Below are positions 9,785-19,200 of a stretch of 64,000 nt of DNA, one piece after another. The notes beneath the pieces were generated by a model that made no database searches, was not told where the DNA came from, and was given only the letters and a program-made list of their open reading frames with translations. The position numbers and the translations under genes are program-made. This DNA comes from Afipia clevelandensis ATCC 49720 (GTDB lineage: Bacteria; Pseudomonadota; Alphaproteobacteria; Rhizobiales; Xanthobacteraceae), in the NCBI RefSeq assembly GCF_000336555.1, contig NZ_KB375281.1:3978583-4042582 (forward strand), in the 5' to 3' direction. Position 1 is the stretch's first letter. The number at the start of each line of letters is the position of its first letter.

Positions 9785-10585
9785 ATGGATCTTCAACTCG
9801 CCGGAAAGATTGCCGTGGTCACCGGCGGCACGCGCGGCATCGGCAAGGCGATTGCGCGCTCGCTTGCAGGCGAGGGTATGGATGTCGCGATCATCGGCCG
9901 CGACCTTGAGGCGGCGAAGGCAACCGCGACTGAGCTTGCAGGCGAAACGAGCCGCACAATCCGCGCTTATTCGGCCGATACCGGCAAGGACGAGGCGGTG
10001 CGCGCGGCTGTCGCTGCGATCCACAAGCACTTTGGCCGGATCGACGTGCTGGTGAACAGCGCGGCGCAGCCGAGCGGGCAGGCGAAGCCGCCGTCGCTGG
10101 CCGAAATCACCGACGAATTGTTCTGGAGCGACGTCAACGTCAAAGTCATGGGCTATCTGCGCATGGCGCGCGAGATTGCGCCGCTAATGAAAGAGCAGGG
10201 CTGGGGCCGCATCATCAACATCAGCGGGCTTGGCGCGCGGCAGACCGGCGTCACCATCGGCAGCATCCGCAATGTCGGCGTCGCAGCTTTGACCAAGAAT
10301 CTCGCCGACGAACTCGGCCCGAGCGGCATCAACGTCACCTGCGTTCATCCGGGCCTGACCCGGACCGAGAAGACGCCGGGCGTGATCGCGTGGCGCGCGG
10401 GGGTCGCCAAGAAGAGCGAAGCCGAGATCGAGAAGGCGATGAGCGATCTGAATACGATCCGCCGCCTCGTCACTGCCGAGGAGATCGGCCATATCGTCGC
10501 GTTCCTCGCATCCCCGAAGTCGATTGCCATCAATGGCGACGCGATTGCGGCGGGTGGCGGCGCGCCGGGCAGTATCTATTACTAG
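9785..10585 (+). CDS. SDR-fold oxidoreductase without the canonical Tyr-Lys pair
   Basis: A 266-residue Rossmann-fold protein with the cofactor motif GGTRGIG (residues 14-20) and the usual region NISGLGARQTG. Where classical SDRs have YxxxK, this one reads GSIRN (residues 159-163), so both catalytic Tyr and Lys are replaced. The downstream LTKNLADELGPSGINV block is otherwise typical, so the alignment is firm. It may use an Arg/Asn-based active site or be a binding protein. A GGGAG ribosome site lies upstream of the chosen ATG. The substrate is unknown. Confidence 0.85.
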   Translation: MDLQLAGKIAVVTGGTRGIGKAIARSLAGEGMDVAIIGRDLEAAKATATELAGETSRTIRAYSADTGKDEAVRAAVAAIHKHFGRIDVLVNSAAQPSGQAKPPSLAEITDELFWSDVNVKVMGYLRMAREIAPLMKEQGWGRIINISGLGARQTGVTIGSIRNVGVAALTKNLADELGPSGINVTCVHPGLTRTEKTPGVIAWRAGVAKKSEAEIEKAMSDLNTIRRLVTAEEIGHIVAFLASPKSIAINGDAIAAGGGAPGSIYY

Positions 10586-10614
10586 AATGTGGATGATCTA
10601 GATTTGGCTATTTA

Positions 10615-10704
10615 CGTCATTGCGAGCGAAGCGAAGCAAAGCAAAGCAATCCACTCTTGGCATAAAGCTGGATTGCTTCGTCGCAAGTGCTCCTCGCAAT
10701 GACG
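10615..10704. repeat. Dispersed hairpin repeat, family A (copy 2)
   Basis: Same ends (CGTCATTGCGAG, CTCGCAATGACG) and inner GAAGCAATCCA-type arms as the copy at 9092. A short internal expansion of the GAAGC/AAAGC unit is visible (10627-10648). It lies between convergent genes. Confidence 0.85.
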
Positions 10705-10745
10705 AGTCCAATAAACTCGATCATCTAAAATGGAATAATCCTGAT

Positions 10746-11417
10746 CTATCCCAGCTTGTGCAGGATCAGGTTCAGTTCGAGTTCGCGGAAGCGGGTGTAG
10801 TTGTTGCGCACCCACTGATGCAGTTCTGACGACTGATCCTTGTTGGTGCGCAGATAGTGCGTGAACGAAAAGTTCAGCCGCCCGATGATGGATTTGAGGA
10901 ACGCCGGCAGAGCCGCGATCCTGAACGGGCGGGCACGGCCAAATCCCTGCGGCAGCGGCCCCCACAGCACATGCTCGTTCTCGACCGGGACAAGCGCCGC
11001 GTTGGGAAATGTGTCGCGCAGCATGGTCCACGCCACGCTGGAGGCGCGGTCGCGGTCGGGAATGAACAGCACGATGGGATCGACGCCGCGCCGGTCGGCT
11101 TCCTTCATGAAGCCGATTTCCGCGATGATCTTGAAGAAGTCGTCGAAGGCATGAAAGCCGAGATCGATCACCTTCGGCACGCCGTCATTGACAATCAGGC
11201 GGTCCATCAGCGCCATCTGCCCGAACGTGTCGCTGATCATTGCCGTTTCGGTGACGGCGGGAAGATAGTTCAGCAGCGACGGTTCGCGCAGGTTAAGGTC
11301 GAACGCGAGCACCGCGCCGCGCTGAAGTAGCAGGAATTCCGTCAGTGCGCGGGCAATCAGCGTCTTGCCGACCGCGGGGCGGGGCGAGCAGACGATATAG
11401 ACAGGCGTGCGGCGCAT
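10746..11417 (-). CDS. ParA-like P-loop protein with altered Walker A
   Basis: A 223-residue protein beginning MRRTPVYIVCSPRPAVGKT. The P-loop RPAVGKT (residues 13-19) aligns with the deviant Walker A KGGVGKT of ParA/MinD proteins, but the signature lysine is an arginine (Arg13) and both glycines are lost. AFDLNLREPSLL follows, as in ParA-type folds. The ATG at 11417 is chosen because the P-loop is normally N-terminal; an earlier in-frame start would overlap the upstream gene. It follows the next P-loop gene after 44 bases. The function is unknown. Confidence 0.65.
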   Translation of the reverse strand: MRRTPVYIVCSPRPAVGKTLIARALTEFLLLQRGAVLAFDLNLREPSLLNYLPAVTETAMISDTFGQMALMDRLIVNDGVPKVIDLGFHAFDDFFKIIAEIGFMKEADRRGVDPIVLFIPDRDRASSVAWTMLRDTFPNAALVPVENEHVLWGPLPQGFGRARPFRIAALPAFLKSIIGRLNFSFTHYLRTNKDQSSELHQWVRNNYTRFRELELNLILHKLG

Positions 11418-11461
11418 CGGCGCGATGTCCGTTGAAGTCGGGGAGGCTGGCCGGAGCCGCC

Positions 11462-12229
11462 TCAGATCTCGCTGGTCGGCGCGCGTGATGTCGCGGACTT
11501 GTCCTTCGAGCCGACGATTTCGGTCAGCTTGATCCGGTCGAACTCGCCCCAGACATTGCCCAGCCAATGGCGGACATAGCCGCGCAGCACGAACGAGTAG
11601 TTCGCGGGTTCGTCCTTGGTGCCCTTGTTGGCGACGAACTTGAGGAACGGCACCGAGGCAACTTCGACCTGCTCATAGGCCATTTCGTTCAGCTTCGGGA
11701 TGGTCAGTTCGGTCGCGTTCTTGATGCGGTGGAAGTAGGAATTGTAGGTCGCCTGGTCCCACTCGAAGAAGCTGGTGTTGTTGATGAAGTTCTTCACCAG
11801 GAAATACTTGGCGCCGTCCATGAAGTTCGCTGTTTCGGCGATTTCATCCAGCGAGGCGATCGACGGGCCGAGGATGTGGAACACGGCAAAGGTGATCTGG
11901 CCGGACTTGGCGGCATCGAGAAAGCCGATATCGCGCAGCGAGGCCAGTGTCGGGGACAAGAGACCTGCGCGCACGTCGATGACGGTGACGCTGGTGCCGG
12001 AGGAATTCAGCGTATCGAAGATCTTCATCTGGTCGGACGTCGAGGTGACGTCGACGATCTCGGTGATGTCGGGGTGGAAACGCTTCAAGGTGCCGCGCGG
12101 CGCTTCGGTGTCGAAGGCGCGGGTCGGGACGTTGTTTGCGCTGAAATAGTCGAGAACGGTGCGCGAAACGGTGGTCTTGCCGACCCCACCCTTGTCCGCG
12201 CCCACAACGATAACTGCCGGTTTCGCCAT
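11462..12229 (-). CDS. ParA/MinD-like P-loop ATPase
   Basis: A 255-residue protein with a complete deviant Walker A motif KGGVGKTT at residues 13-20, including the signature lysine, and the switch-like AFDTEAPRGTLKRFHP after it. An AAGGGG ribosome site precedes the ATG. ParA-like proteins usually position DNA, proteins or flagella, but no parB, minC or chemotaxis gene is next to it. Its partner appears to be the second P-loop gene directly downstream (10746-11417). The specific role is unknown. Confidence 0.75.
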   Translation of the reverse strand: MAKPAVIVVGADKGGVGKTTVSRTVLDYFSANNVPTRAFDTEAPRGTLKRFHPDITEIVDVTSTSDQMKIFDTLNSSGTSVTVIDVRAGLLSPTLASLRDIGFLDAAKSGQITFAVFHILGPSIASLDEIAETANFMDGAKYFLVKNFINNTSFFEWDQATYNSYFHRIKNATELTIPKLNEMAYEQVEVASVPFLKFVANKGTKDEPANYSFVLRGYVRHWLGNVWGEFDRIKLTEIVGSKDKSATSRAPTSEI

Positions 12230-12272
12230 AACACCCCTTTACGCGACAAACACGTCTGCCTGACGACGGACG

Positions 12273-12347
12273 CTAGTGTCCTGAATCCGAAGTTCGCTCT
12301 ATTTTGCAGCGCTTCCGTCGCGAACTTCGGATTCAAAAGGACACTAG
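12273..12347. repeat. Perfect-arm palindromic element, CTAG ends (copy 1)
   Basis: Outer arms CTAGTGTCC and GGACACTAG enclose GAATCCGAAGTTCGC and GCGAACTTCGGATTC. The arms total about 24 paired bases, so the transcript would fold into a long hairpin. The second, related element starts 11 bases later. Confidence 0.85.
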
Positions 12348-12358
12348 AAGTCATAAAC

Positions 12359-12434
12359 CTAGTGTGGCTTTGGTTCGCAAGTCCGCAAAAGAACGTGCTG
12401 CGGGACCGTGCGGACTTGCGAACCGCCACACTAG
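12359..12434. repeat. Perfect-arm palindromic element, CTAG ends (copy 2)
   Basis: Outer arms CTAGTGTGG and CCACACTAG enclose GGTTCGCAAGTCCGC and GCGGACTTGCGAACC. Size and end sequence match the preceding element but the core differs, so the two are siblings and not a duplication. I see no gene between 12230 and 12530 other than these elements. Confidence 0.85.
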
Positions 12435-12530
12435 CCTGCTTTCCGCCGGACCATGGCAGAATCGAGGGATAATTCAATTCTTGACCGGGCAGTTCTACTG
12501 AATAACCAACGGCTTCTTAAGGCCGGCGGG

Positions 12531-13697
12531 TTAGTTGCGGCCCCAGGGCCCGGAAATCGGGCCGGCGGGCGACGGCGCGGGCTGCGGGGAACTGCCCCAA
12601 GGCCCGCTATGGGGCGGCTCCGGCCGCGTATCGGGGCTGGAATTCGCTGCGGGGGCGCCGGGACCGCCGGTTTCGTCCCCATTGCCGGGCAGCGGCAGCG
12701 GGCCGGGATCGCGTCCGCCGGCGTATTGGACCAGCGCCTTGACCCGCGAATCGACCGAGGGGTGGGTCGCGAACAGGTCGGCAAAGCCCTCGCGCGGATT
12801 GTCGATGCACATTTCCATGACGGCGGAAGTCGAGCCGGGCAGCTCGCCCCGGCCCTCGATCTTGCGCAGCGCCGAGATCATGGCGTCCGGATCCTTGGTC
12901 AGTTCGACCGACCCTGCATCCGCCAGGAATTCGCGGGACCGCGACAGGGCGAAGCGCACCACCAGCGAGAGGCCCCAGGCAAGGCCGATCAGCGCGATGG
13001 CCAAAAGGACAATAGCGAAAGCGCCGCCGCCTTTCTTGCCGCTATCGGACGACGACGACGATGAGGACGACCGCCCGCCGCCGAAATTCCAGCTGGAATT
13101 GAAGAAAATGCGGAAGAAAAGTTCCGCGAAAAAGCCGATCACACCCGCGATCACCACGGCAATGACCAGCAGTTGCACGTCGCCGTTGCGGATGTGGGTC
13201 AGCTCATGCCCGAGCACGGCTTCCATCTCGCGGTCGTCGAGCGCGTTCATCAATCCCGTGGTGACGGTGATCGAATACTGGCTGCGGTTGAGGCCGGTGG
13301 CGAAGGCGTTGAGCGCGGGGCTGTCGATGATCTTCAGCTTCGGCATCGGAATGCCGCGCGAGATGCAGAGATTTTCGAGCAGGTTGTAAAGCCGCGGCTG
13401 CTGCTGCCGCGTCACGTCATGGCCGCCGGTCACGGCGTCGATGATGTTCTGGTGAAAGAAGTAGGCGATCACAATCCATGCGGCGGCGCCGATGGTGGCG
13501 AACGGAAACGCCTTGATCAGGTCGCGCCCCGCCAGCGTGATATAGGCGTCGAATGGCCGGTTGCTGTTGAGCGCGACTTCCGCCAGCAGAGCACCGGCGA
13601 ACACCATCACATAGACGAGCAGGAACAGGCCGCCGAGCAGCAGCATCGAGCGGACCTTGTTCGATGCGATGTGCGTATAGAGACCGTAAGCGGCCAT
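12531..13697 (-). CDS. M48 family (HtpX-like) zinc metalloprotease
   Basis: A 388-residue membrane protease. Two N-terminal membrane segments (about 17-40 and 65-82) are followed by the zinc site HELTH at residues 164-168, two further hydrophobic segments near 180 and 230, and a Ser/Asp-rich loop between them. The third zinc ligand is probably the Glu of REFLADAGS. The last 60 residues are Gly/Pro-rich and probably disordered. It lies 35 bases after lemA in the same direction, a frequent pairing in bacteria, and probably degrades damaged membrane proteins. Confidence 0.88.
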   Translation of the reverse strand: MAAYGLYTHIASNKVRSMLLLGGLFLLVYVMVFAGALLAEVALNSNRPFDAYITLAGRDLIKAFPFATIGAAAWIVIAYFFHQNIIDAVTGGHDVTRQQQPRLYNLLENLCISRGIPMPKLKIIDSPALNAFATGLNRSQYSITVTTGLMNALDDREMEAVLGHELTHIRNGDVQLLVIAVVIAGVIGFFAELFFRIFFNSSWNFGGGRSSSSSSSSDSGKKGGGAFAIVLLAIALIGLAWGLSLVVRFALSRSREFLADAGSVELTKDPDAMISALRKIEGRGELPGSTSAVMEMCIDNPREGFADLFATHPSVDSRVKALVQYAGGRDPGPLPLPGNGDETGGPGAPAANSSPDTRPEPPHSGPWGSSPQPAPSPAGPISGPWGRN

Positions 13698-13732
13698 GAT
13701 GCGCTGCCCGTACTCGCGATGGCGTCAGGTTG

Positions 13733-14293
13733 TCAGAACTTGACCGAAGGCGCCTGCTCGATCTGGCCGCGTTGTTCGCCAAGATCGAAGAAATCCTTCT
13801 TGGTGAAGCCGAGCGCGCCGGCAAAGAGAGCGGCCGGCAATTGCTGGATGCCGGTGTTGTATTCCTGAACCGCGTTGTTGAAGAAGCGGCGGCTGGCGGC
13901 AATTTTGTTTTCGATGTCGGACAGTTCGGTCTGCAACTGCTGGAAGTTCGCGTTGGCCTTGAGGTCCGGATAGGCCTCCGACAGCGCGATCAGGCGGCCG
14001 AGCGCAGCGGAGAGCTGGCCTTCCGTTGCCGAAACCTGTGCCGGTCCTTGCGCGGACATCGCCGCGTTACGCGCCTTGACGACATCTTCCAGCGTGCCGC
14101 GCTCATGCGTGGCATAGCCTTTGACGGTTTCGACAAGGTTCGGGATCAGGTCGTGACGCTGCTTGAGCTGGACGTCGATATCGGCAAAGGCCTGCGACAC
14201 CCGCTGCGCCAGCGCGACGAGGCGGTTGTAGGCGCCGAACACGAACAGCGCGATGACGACGATGACACCGATTAAAATCCAGCCCGACGACAT
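13733..14293 (-). CDS. lemA: LemA family protein
   Basis: A 186-residue protein with one N-terminal membrane helix (about residues 5-22) and a helical remainder. The sequence FGAYNRLVALAQRV and RHDLIPNLVETVKGYA are hallmarks of LemA. An AAGGAG ribosome site lies nine bases upstream. LemA proteins are linked to envelope stress; the biochemical role is not settled. It is the first gene of a pair with the M48 protease. Confidence 0.93.
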   Translation of the reverse strand: MSSGWILIGVIVVIALFVFGAYNRLVALAQRVSQAFADIDVQLKQRHDLIPNLVETVKGYATHERGTLEDVVKARNAAMSAQGPAQVSATEGQLSAALGRLIALSEAYPDLKANANFQQLQTELSDIENKIAASRRFFNNAVQEYNTGIQQLPAALFAGALGFTKKDFFDLGEQRGQIEQAPSVKF

Positions 14294-14467
14294 GAGGGAA
14301 AACTCCTTGAGGACAACGAATGGCGCGCAGCCTACCTGAAAGGCAGGCGGTCGTCAGCGTCTGCGGCCAGAGCACCGCGCTATTTGGTCGTCTTCAGGGG
14401 AGTGGGGGTTCAAATATGAACTGAGTACGGGTTGTTTGGCGTGGAGCTTGCGCTGGCCCGTCAGCGG

Positions 14468-14583
14468 GTCGTCCCCGCGAAGGCGGGGACCCATAGTCCC
14501 TGAGTCGTGGGTTTTGGGATGTTGCCTCATGGCTGAGGAACGGGAGGTTAGGGGTTATGGGTCCCGGCTTTCGCCGGGACGAC
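14468..14583. repeat. Dispersed hairpin repeat, family B (copy 1)
   Basis: Ends GTCGTCCCCGCGAAGGCGGGGACCC and a near-matching inverted end. Each end is itself a hairpin. Relatives lie at 16074, 49663 and 53783. The remainder of 14294-14611 shows no gene. Confidence 0.85.
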
Positions 14584-14611
14584 AAATCATGAGCCGATCA
14601 ACAAAGCCATC

Positions 14612-14992
14612 TTACGGCTTGGCGATATGCCAGGCGCCGTTCAGGAAGCCGTCGCCGGTGGTGTCGCCGGGCTTGGTGTCCTTCGCGAAGGTATAAAGCG
14701 GCTTGCCCTTGAGCGCCCACATCTTGCTGCCGTCGTCGCGGGTGACGATGGTCCAGTCGCCGGAGGCCTTGGCGTCGGCAGCGGCCATCAGCGGCGGCCA
14801 GTTGGTGGCGCACGGGCCGTTGCAGGCCGACTTGCCGGCGCTGTCCTTGTCGAACGTGTAAAGTGTCATGCCCTTGGCGTCGACATAGGCCTTGCCCTTC
14901 GGCGTGTCGGCGACCTTCGCGGCCTGCGCGAAAGCGGCGGTCGAGGCGAGCATGAGAGAGACAGCCGCCATCGCGGCGAATGTTTTGGACAT
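14612..14992 (-). CDS. Small secreted protein of the COG4315 type
   Basis: A 126-residue protein with an N-terminal signal peptide ending near AQA (about residue 23). Two related copies of a motif of the form LYTFxKD occur (LYTFDKDSAGKSAC and LYTFAKDTKPG), with a Cys pair SACNGPC and the segment NWPPL. These are the hallmarks of a family of periplasmic proteins with Yx(F/W/Y)xxD repeats and no known function. An AGGAG ribosome site supports the start. It may be a periplasmic or outer-membrane-associated protein. Confidence 0.8.
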   Translation of the reverse strand: MSKTFAAMAAVSLMLASTAAFAQAAKVADTPKGKAYVDAKGMTLYTFDKDSAGKSACNGPCATNWPPLMAAADAKASGDWTIVTRDDGSKMWALKGKPLYTFAKDTKPGDTTGDGFLNGAWHIAKP

Positions 14993-15064
14993 CGCAGGTA
15001 CTCCTGATGAAATGTTTGCGTCGGACGCGAGCGCGTCACCCTCACAAACTCCATCTGGAGAGAA

Positions 15065-16057
15065 TTATTCCGGGCTGATCTCGCTCCCGGGAAAAATCGC
15101 GTCGCCCCAGGCCCACTTCTTCGCGCGCTTGTAGGCGGCCTTGTTCCGATGCGGGACGCTCGCCGTCCTTATTCCATCGCTGGCGCAGATTTTCGCGGTG
15201 ACGGCGATCTTGGTGACGAGCGGCTGGGCCAGAACGCGCGAAGGCCGCTGCGCCGGCGCTTTGCGCGAGAGAACCACGTAGCTGAATTTTTCGTCCTCAT
15301 AGGGAAGGGCGGCCGCTTTAAGGTGTTTATGCGCACGCGATCGTTGCAGGCGTTGTGTAAAGTGACACCAGTCCGGTGCGACCAGCGGGCATGCCGTATC
15401 ATGCGGGCAGGGCGCGAAAACATGCGCGCCCTGTGCGATCAGCCGGTCGCGGAGTGACAGGATGTGCGAATAACCGGCCGGTGAGCCGGGTTCGACCACC
15501 AGAAGCATGTCGCGTGTTTTTGCCCACAAAGCGTCAGCGAACGCGGCGCGTTCGCTCTCACTCAGTTCATTGACGACATAGCTTGCGACGACCAGATCGA
15601 CTTCAGGCGCATCAGTGAGCGCCTTGCGTGCATCACCGGCATAGTAACGCAGCGTCTCAAGCCGGGGCTGCGACGTCACAAGCTCGGTGGCGAGATCGCG
15701 CAGTGCCGTGTTTGCATCCAGCAGTGTGAACCGGTCGAGAGACGCAAACGCCTCGCTCGCTGCCCATGTGGCGGTGCCCGGTCCTGCGCCGACATCGAGC
15801 AGACTTTGCGGCGCGAAATCCGGATCGCACTCCATCAGGGCATTCAGGCTTGCGGCAACGGCGGCATATGTGCCCGGCATTCGCGCCAGCGCATAGGCCA
15901 GCGCGTCGGCGGTCGTCTTGATCCGGCCCGAGCCGCCCCCGCTGCGATAGGTCCGCGAGATCGTATCCGCGCGCTGCGCCGCGTCCGCGCGCGACAGGCC
16001 CTCGGCTTTGCGGGCGAGGGCTGCCAGTAATTCGGAAGGGAGATTGGGAGAGATCAT
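15065..16057 (-). CDS. Rsm22-like class I methyltransferase
   Basis: A 330-residue protein. SAM binding is indicated by LLDVGAGPGTATWAA (about residues 91-105), and a cysteine cluster CPHDTACPLVAPDWCHF (about 217-233) matches the Rsm22/mitochondrial mS22-like family, where cysteines bind a metal or Fe-S cluster. Family members associate with the small ribosomal subunit. The ATG at 16057 is preferred to the TTG just before it. It is single in its direction and not tightly coupled to neighbours. Confidence 0.82.
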   Translation of the reverse strand: MISPNLPSELLAALARKAEGLSRADAAQRADTISRTYRSGGGSGRIKTTADALAYALARMPGTYAAVAASLNALMECDPDFAPQSLLDVGAGPGTATWAASEAFASLDRFTLLDANTALRDLATELVTSQPRLETLRYYAGDARKALTDAPEVDLVVASYVVNELSESERAAFADALWAKTRDMLLVVEPGSPAGYSHILSLRDRLIAQGAHVFAPCPHDTACPLVAPDWCHFTQRLQRSRAHKHLKAAALPYEDEKFSYVVLSRKAPAQRPSRVLAQPLVTKIAVTAKICASDGIRTASVPHRNKAAYKRAKKWAWGDAIFPGSEISPE

Positions 16058-16073
16058 CAACCAAATATACCAC

Positions 16074-16194
16074 GTCGTCCCCGCGAAGGCGGGGACCCAT
16101 ACTCCCTGAACTTTTCCTGTTGCAGGAAGCCTCCCAACAATCTTTTCAGATCGAGAAGCCGGTGGCTATGGGTCCCCGCTTTCGCGGGGACGAC
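16074..16194. repeat. Dispersed hairpin repeat, family B (copy 2)
   Basis: The same outer hairpins as the copy at 14468 (CCCCGCGAAGGCGGGG and CCCCGCTTTCGCGGGG), with an unrelated centre. It separates the Rsm22-like gene from smc. Confidence 0.85.
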
Positions 16195-16251
16195 ATCTGA
16201 AGACGTAGCAGGCGGGCTTCGTTCACTTTCCTTCAAGGAAGGATGAAACAA

Positions 16252-19200
16252 TCACGCCACGTTCTGGTCGAGAACCTTCATCGCGCCGTCGAGATCGACC
16301 GACACAAGCTGCGAAACGCCGCGTTCCGCCATGGTGACGCCGAACAGACGGTTCATGCGCGCCATGGTGATCGGGTTGTGGGTGATGATGATGAAGCGCG
16401 TCTCGGTGGACGAGGTCATCTCATGCAGCAGGTTGCAGAACCGCTCGACGTTGTGGTCGTCCAGCGGTGCGTCGACTTCGTCCAGCACGCAGATCGGCGA
16501 CGGATTGGTGAGGAACACCGCGAAGATCAGCGCCAGCGCGGTCAAGGCCTGCTCGCCGCCGGAGAGCAGCGACAGCGTCTGCGGCTTCTTGCCGGGCGGC
16601 TTGGCGATGATTTCGAGACCGGCTTCCAGCGGATCGTCGCTCTCGATCAGGGTCAGTTCGGCCTGACCGCCGCCGAACAGCTCGGTGAACAGCCGCTTGA
16701 AGTGGTTGTTGACCGTCTCGAACGAGGTCAGCAGCCGCTCGCGCGCTTCCTTGTTCAGGCTCTGGATGCCGGTGCGCAGCTTCTTGATCGCCTCCACCAA
16801 GTCGTCGCGCTCGGTGGTGAGGCCGGTATGCTGGGTCTCGACCTCGCGCAGTTCTTCCTCGGCGCGCAGGTTGACCGCGCCAAGGCGCTCGCGGTCGCGG
16901 CGCAGCTTTTCCAGATCGGCTTCGATTTCGGTCACCGGAGGAAGTTCGCTTTCCGGTGTGATCTCGGCGAGCGCGGCGACGCCGTGCGGCTCGACCTCGA
17001 GCATGTCGCGGATTTCGCGCTCGATGTCATCGAGACGGCGGCGGGTGCCTTCCATCCGCTCTTCGGAGCGGGCGCAGGCTTCGCGCGAGGCGGACAGCGC
17101 ATCCAGCGTGGCGCGGGCGACGCGGTCGGTTTCCGCCATCGCGGTCTCGGCCGTCGCCAGTGCATCGGCAGCCATGCGGCGGTCGGACTCGGCGTGCTCG
17201 ATCTCACTGATCAGCGCGCTGCGCTTCTCGGCGAACACTTCCGGCGCGTTCTCAAGTTCGGCGCGCTCGGTCTTGACCTCGACAATGCGCGTCTCGATGG
17301 TCGCGATCTGCGAGGCAGCGTTTTCCTTGCGGCTCATCCATTCATTGCGCTCGGCAACGATCGCCTGCACGCGCCGGTCGGCGAGTTCGGCTTCGCGGGC
17401 CAGCGCCTGCGCTTCGGCGCGGACCTGCGCGGCAAGCTGGCGGTGGCCATCCATATCGGCGCGGACGGTGGCGAGCTTTTCCTCGTTCTCGGCACTTGAA
17501 GGCAGATCACTCAGCGCGGCAATCGCAGCTTCATGCGCGCCATGGGCTTCGGCGCGGTCCTCGGTCAGGCGGGTGCGGCGCTCGTCCAGCGCGGAACGGC
17601 GCGAGGCGTGACGGTTGATCTCGCGTTCGGCATTGGCGTGCTGCTCGCGAGCGGCATTGGCTTCGCGCTGCGCGGCGCGCACGGCTTCGCGCGCGGCGCT
17701 CTCCGCTGCGGATGCCGCCTTCAGTTCAGTCTCTGCGTTTTCCAGGGCCTGACGCTTGGCAACGGCATCGGCGCGCGCCTGCTCGATTTCGGCTTCGATA
17801 TCGACCAGACGTGCACGCTCGGCGAGACGCCGTGCTGCGCCGGTCGGGGCGTGGGCCGCGGCGACAAAGCCGTCCCAGCGCCACAGGTCGCCTTCGCGCG
17901 AGACCAGCCGCTGGCCGGTCTTGAGCTGCGACATCAGTTGCGCGCCGCGCTCGCGGGTCACGACGCCGATCTGCGCCAGACGGCGCGACAGTTCCGGCGG
18001 CGCGGTGACATGCGCAGCCAGCGATTCAACGCCGCCGGGCAGGGAGGGATCGCCGCTGACCGGACCGACACTGGCCCAGCGCAGCGGCGCGGATGGATCA
18101 ACCGGCGCGTCGAGATCGTCGCCGAGGGCTGCGCCCAGCGCCTTCTCAAACCCCTTGGCGACATTGACGCCGTCGATGATCGGCGGCCAAAGGTTCTTGG
18201 TTTCGCCGTTGACGATCTTGGAGATGGTCTTGGCTTCGGTTTCCAGCCGCTGCACGCGCTTTTCGGCGTCGGCCAGAGGTGCGCGCGAGGCTTCCAGCGT
18301 GGCGCGGGCGGCGACATGCGCGGCTTCATTGGCCTGCGTCGTCGCTTCGGCAACCAGCACGGCTTCGGCGGCAGCTTCCATCGCCGCGACCAGTGCATCG
18401 AGGTCGCCAAGGCCGCCGGTCTCGGCGTTGAGTTTTTCGAGTTCGCCCTCAGCGGTGGCGATGTCCTGATCGAGCCGCGCCAGCCGTTCGCGATGGGCAC
18501 GAACGTTGGATTCAATTTGAGTCCGCCGCGCGGTGAGATCGGCGAGCGCGGTGGTCAGTTCGGAGAAGGTGCGCTCGGCGGCTGCGAGCGTGGCTTCGGC
18601 TTCCGCGACACGCTCGTCCGCTCCGGAGCGGGTCTCGACGCGCGAGCGGATTTCCTCCTTGAGGATACTGTCTTCCGACTCAAGCCGTTCCAGCGCGACG
18701 TCGGCGTCGGACAACTGGCGCTGTTCGCGCTCGATGTCGGCGGCGAACTGCGTGAGACGGCGGTCGAGTTCGACGACGCGCTCCTTGGCGCGCGCTTCCT
18801 CGCGGTCGAGCATTTCGCGGGCATTGGTGAGGCGCTGCAGGCCGGCAGCGGCGCGGGCTTCGCTGTCGCGCAGGCCCGGCAGTTCGGAAGCGCGGATTGC
18901 CTGAATGCGCGCGGCTTCCGCCTGCTGTTGAACACGCTCGGCCTGCTCGCGGACGTTCAGGTCGTGGGTCTGGCCTGCCTCGTTGACATCGGCATGGGCC
19001 TGCAGCCAGCGCAGATGGAACAGCAGTGCTTCGGCCTTGCGCACTTTTGCGGCGACTTCGCGGTAGCGGATCGCCTGACGCGCCTGCTTCTTCAGGCCTT
19101 CGATCTGGCCGGCAAGCTGACCGATCACGTCCTCGACGCGGGTGAGGTTGGTTTCGGCGGCGCGCAGGCGCAGTTCGGCTTCATGGCGGCGGGCATGAAG

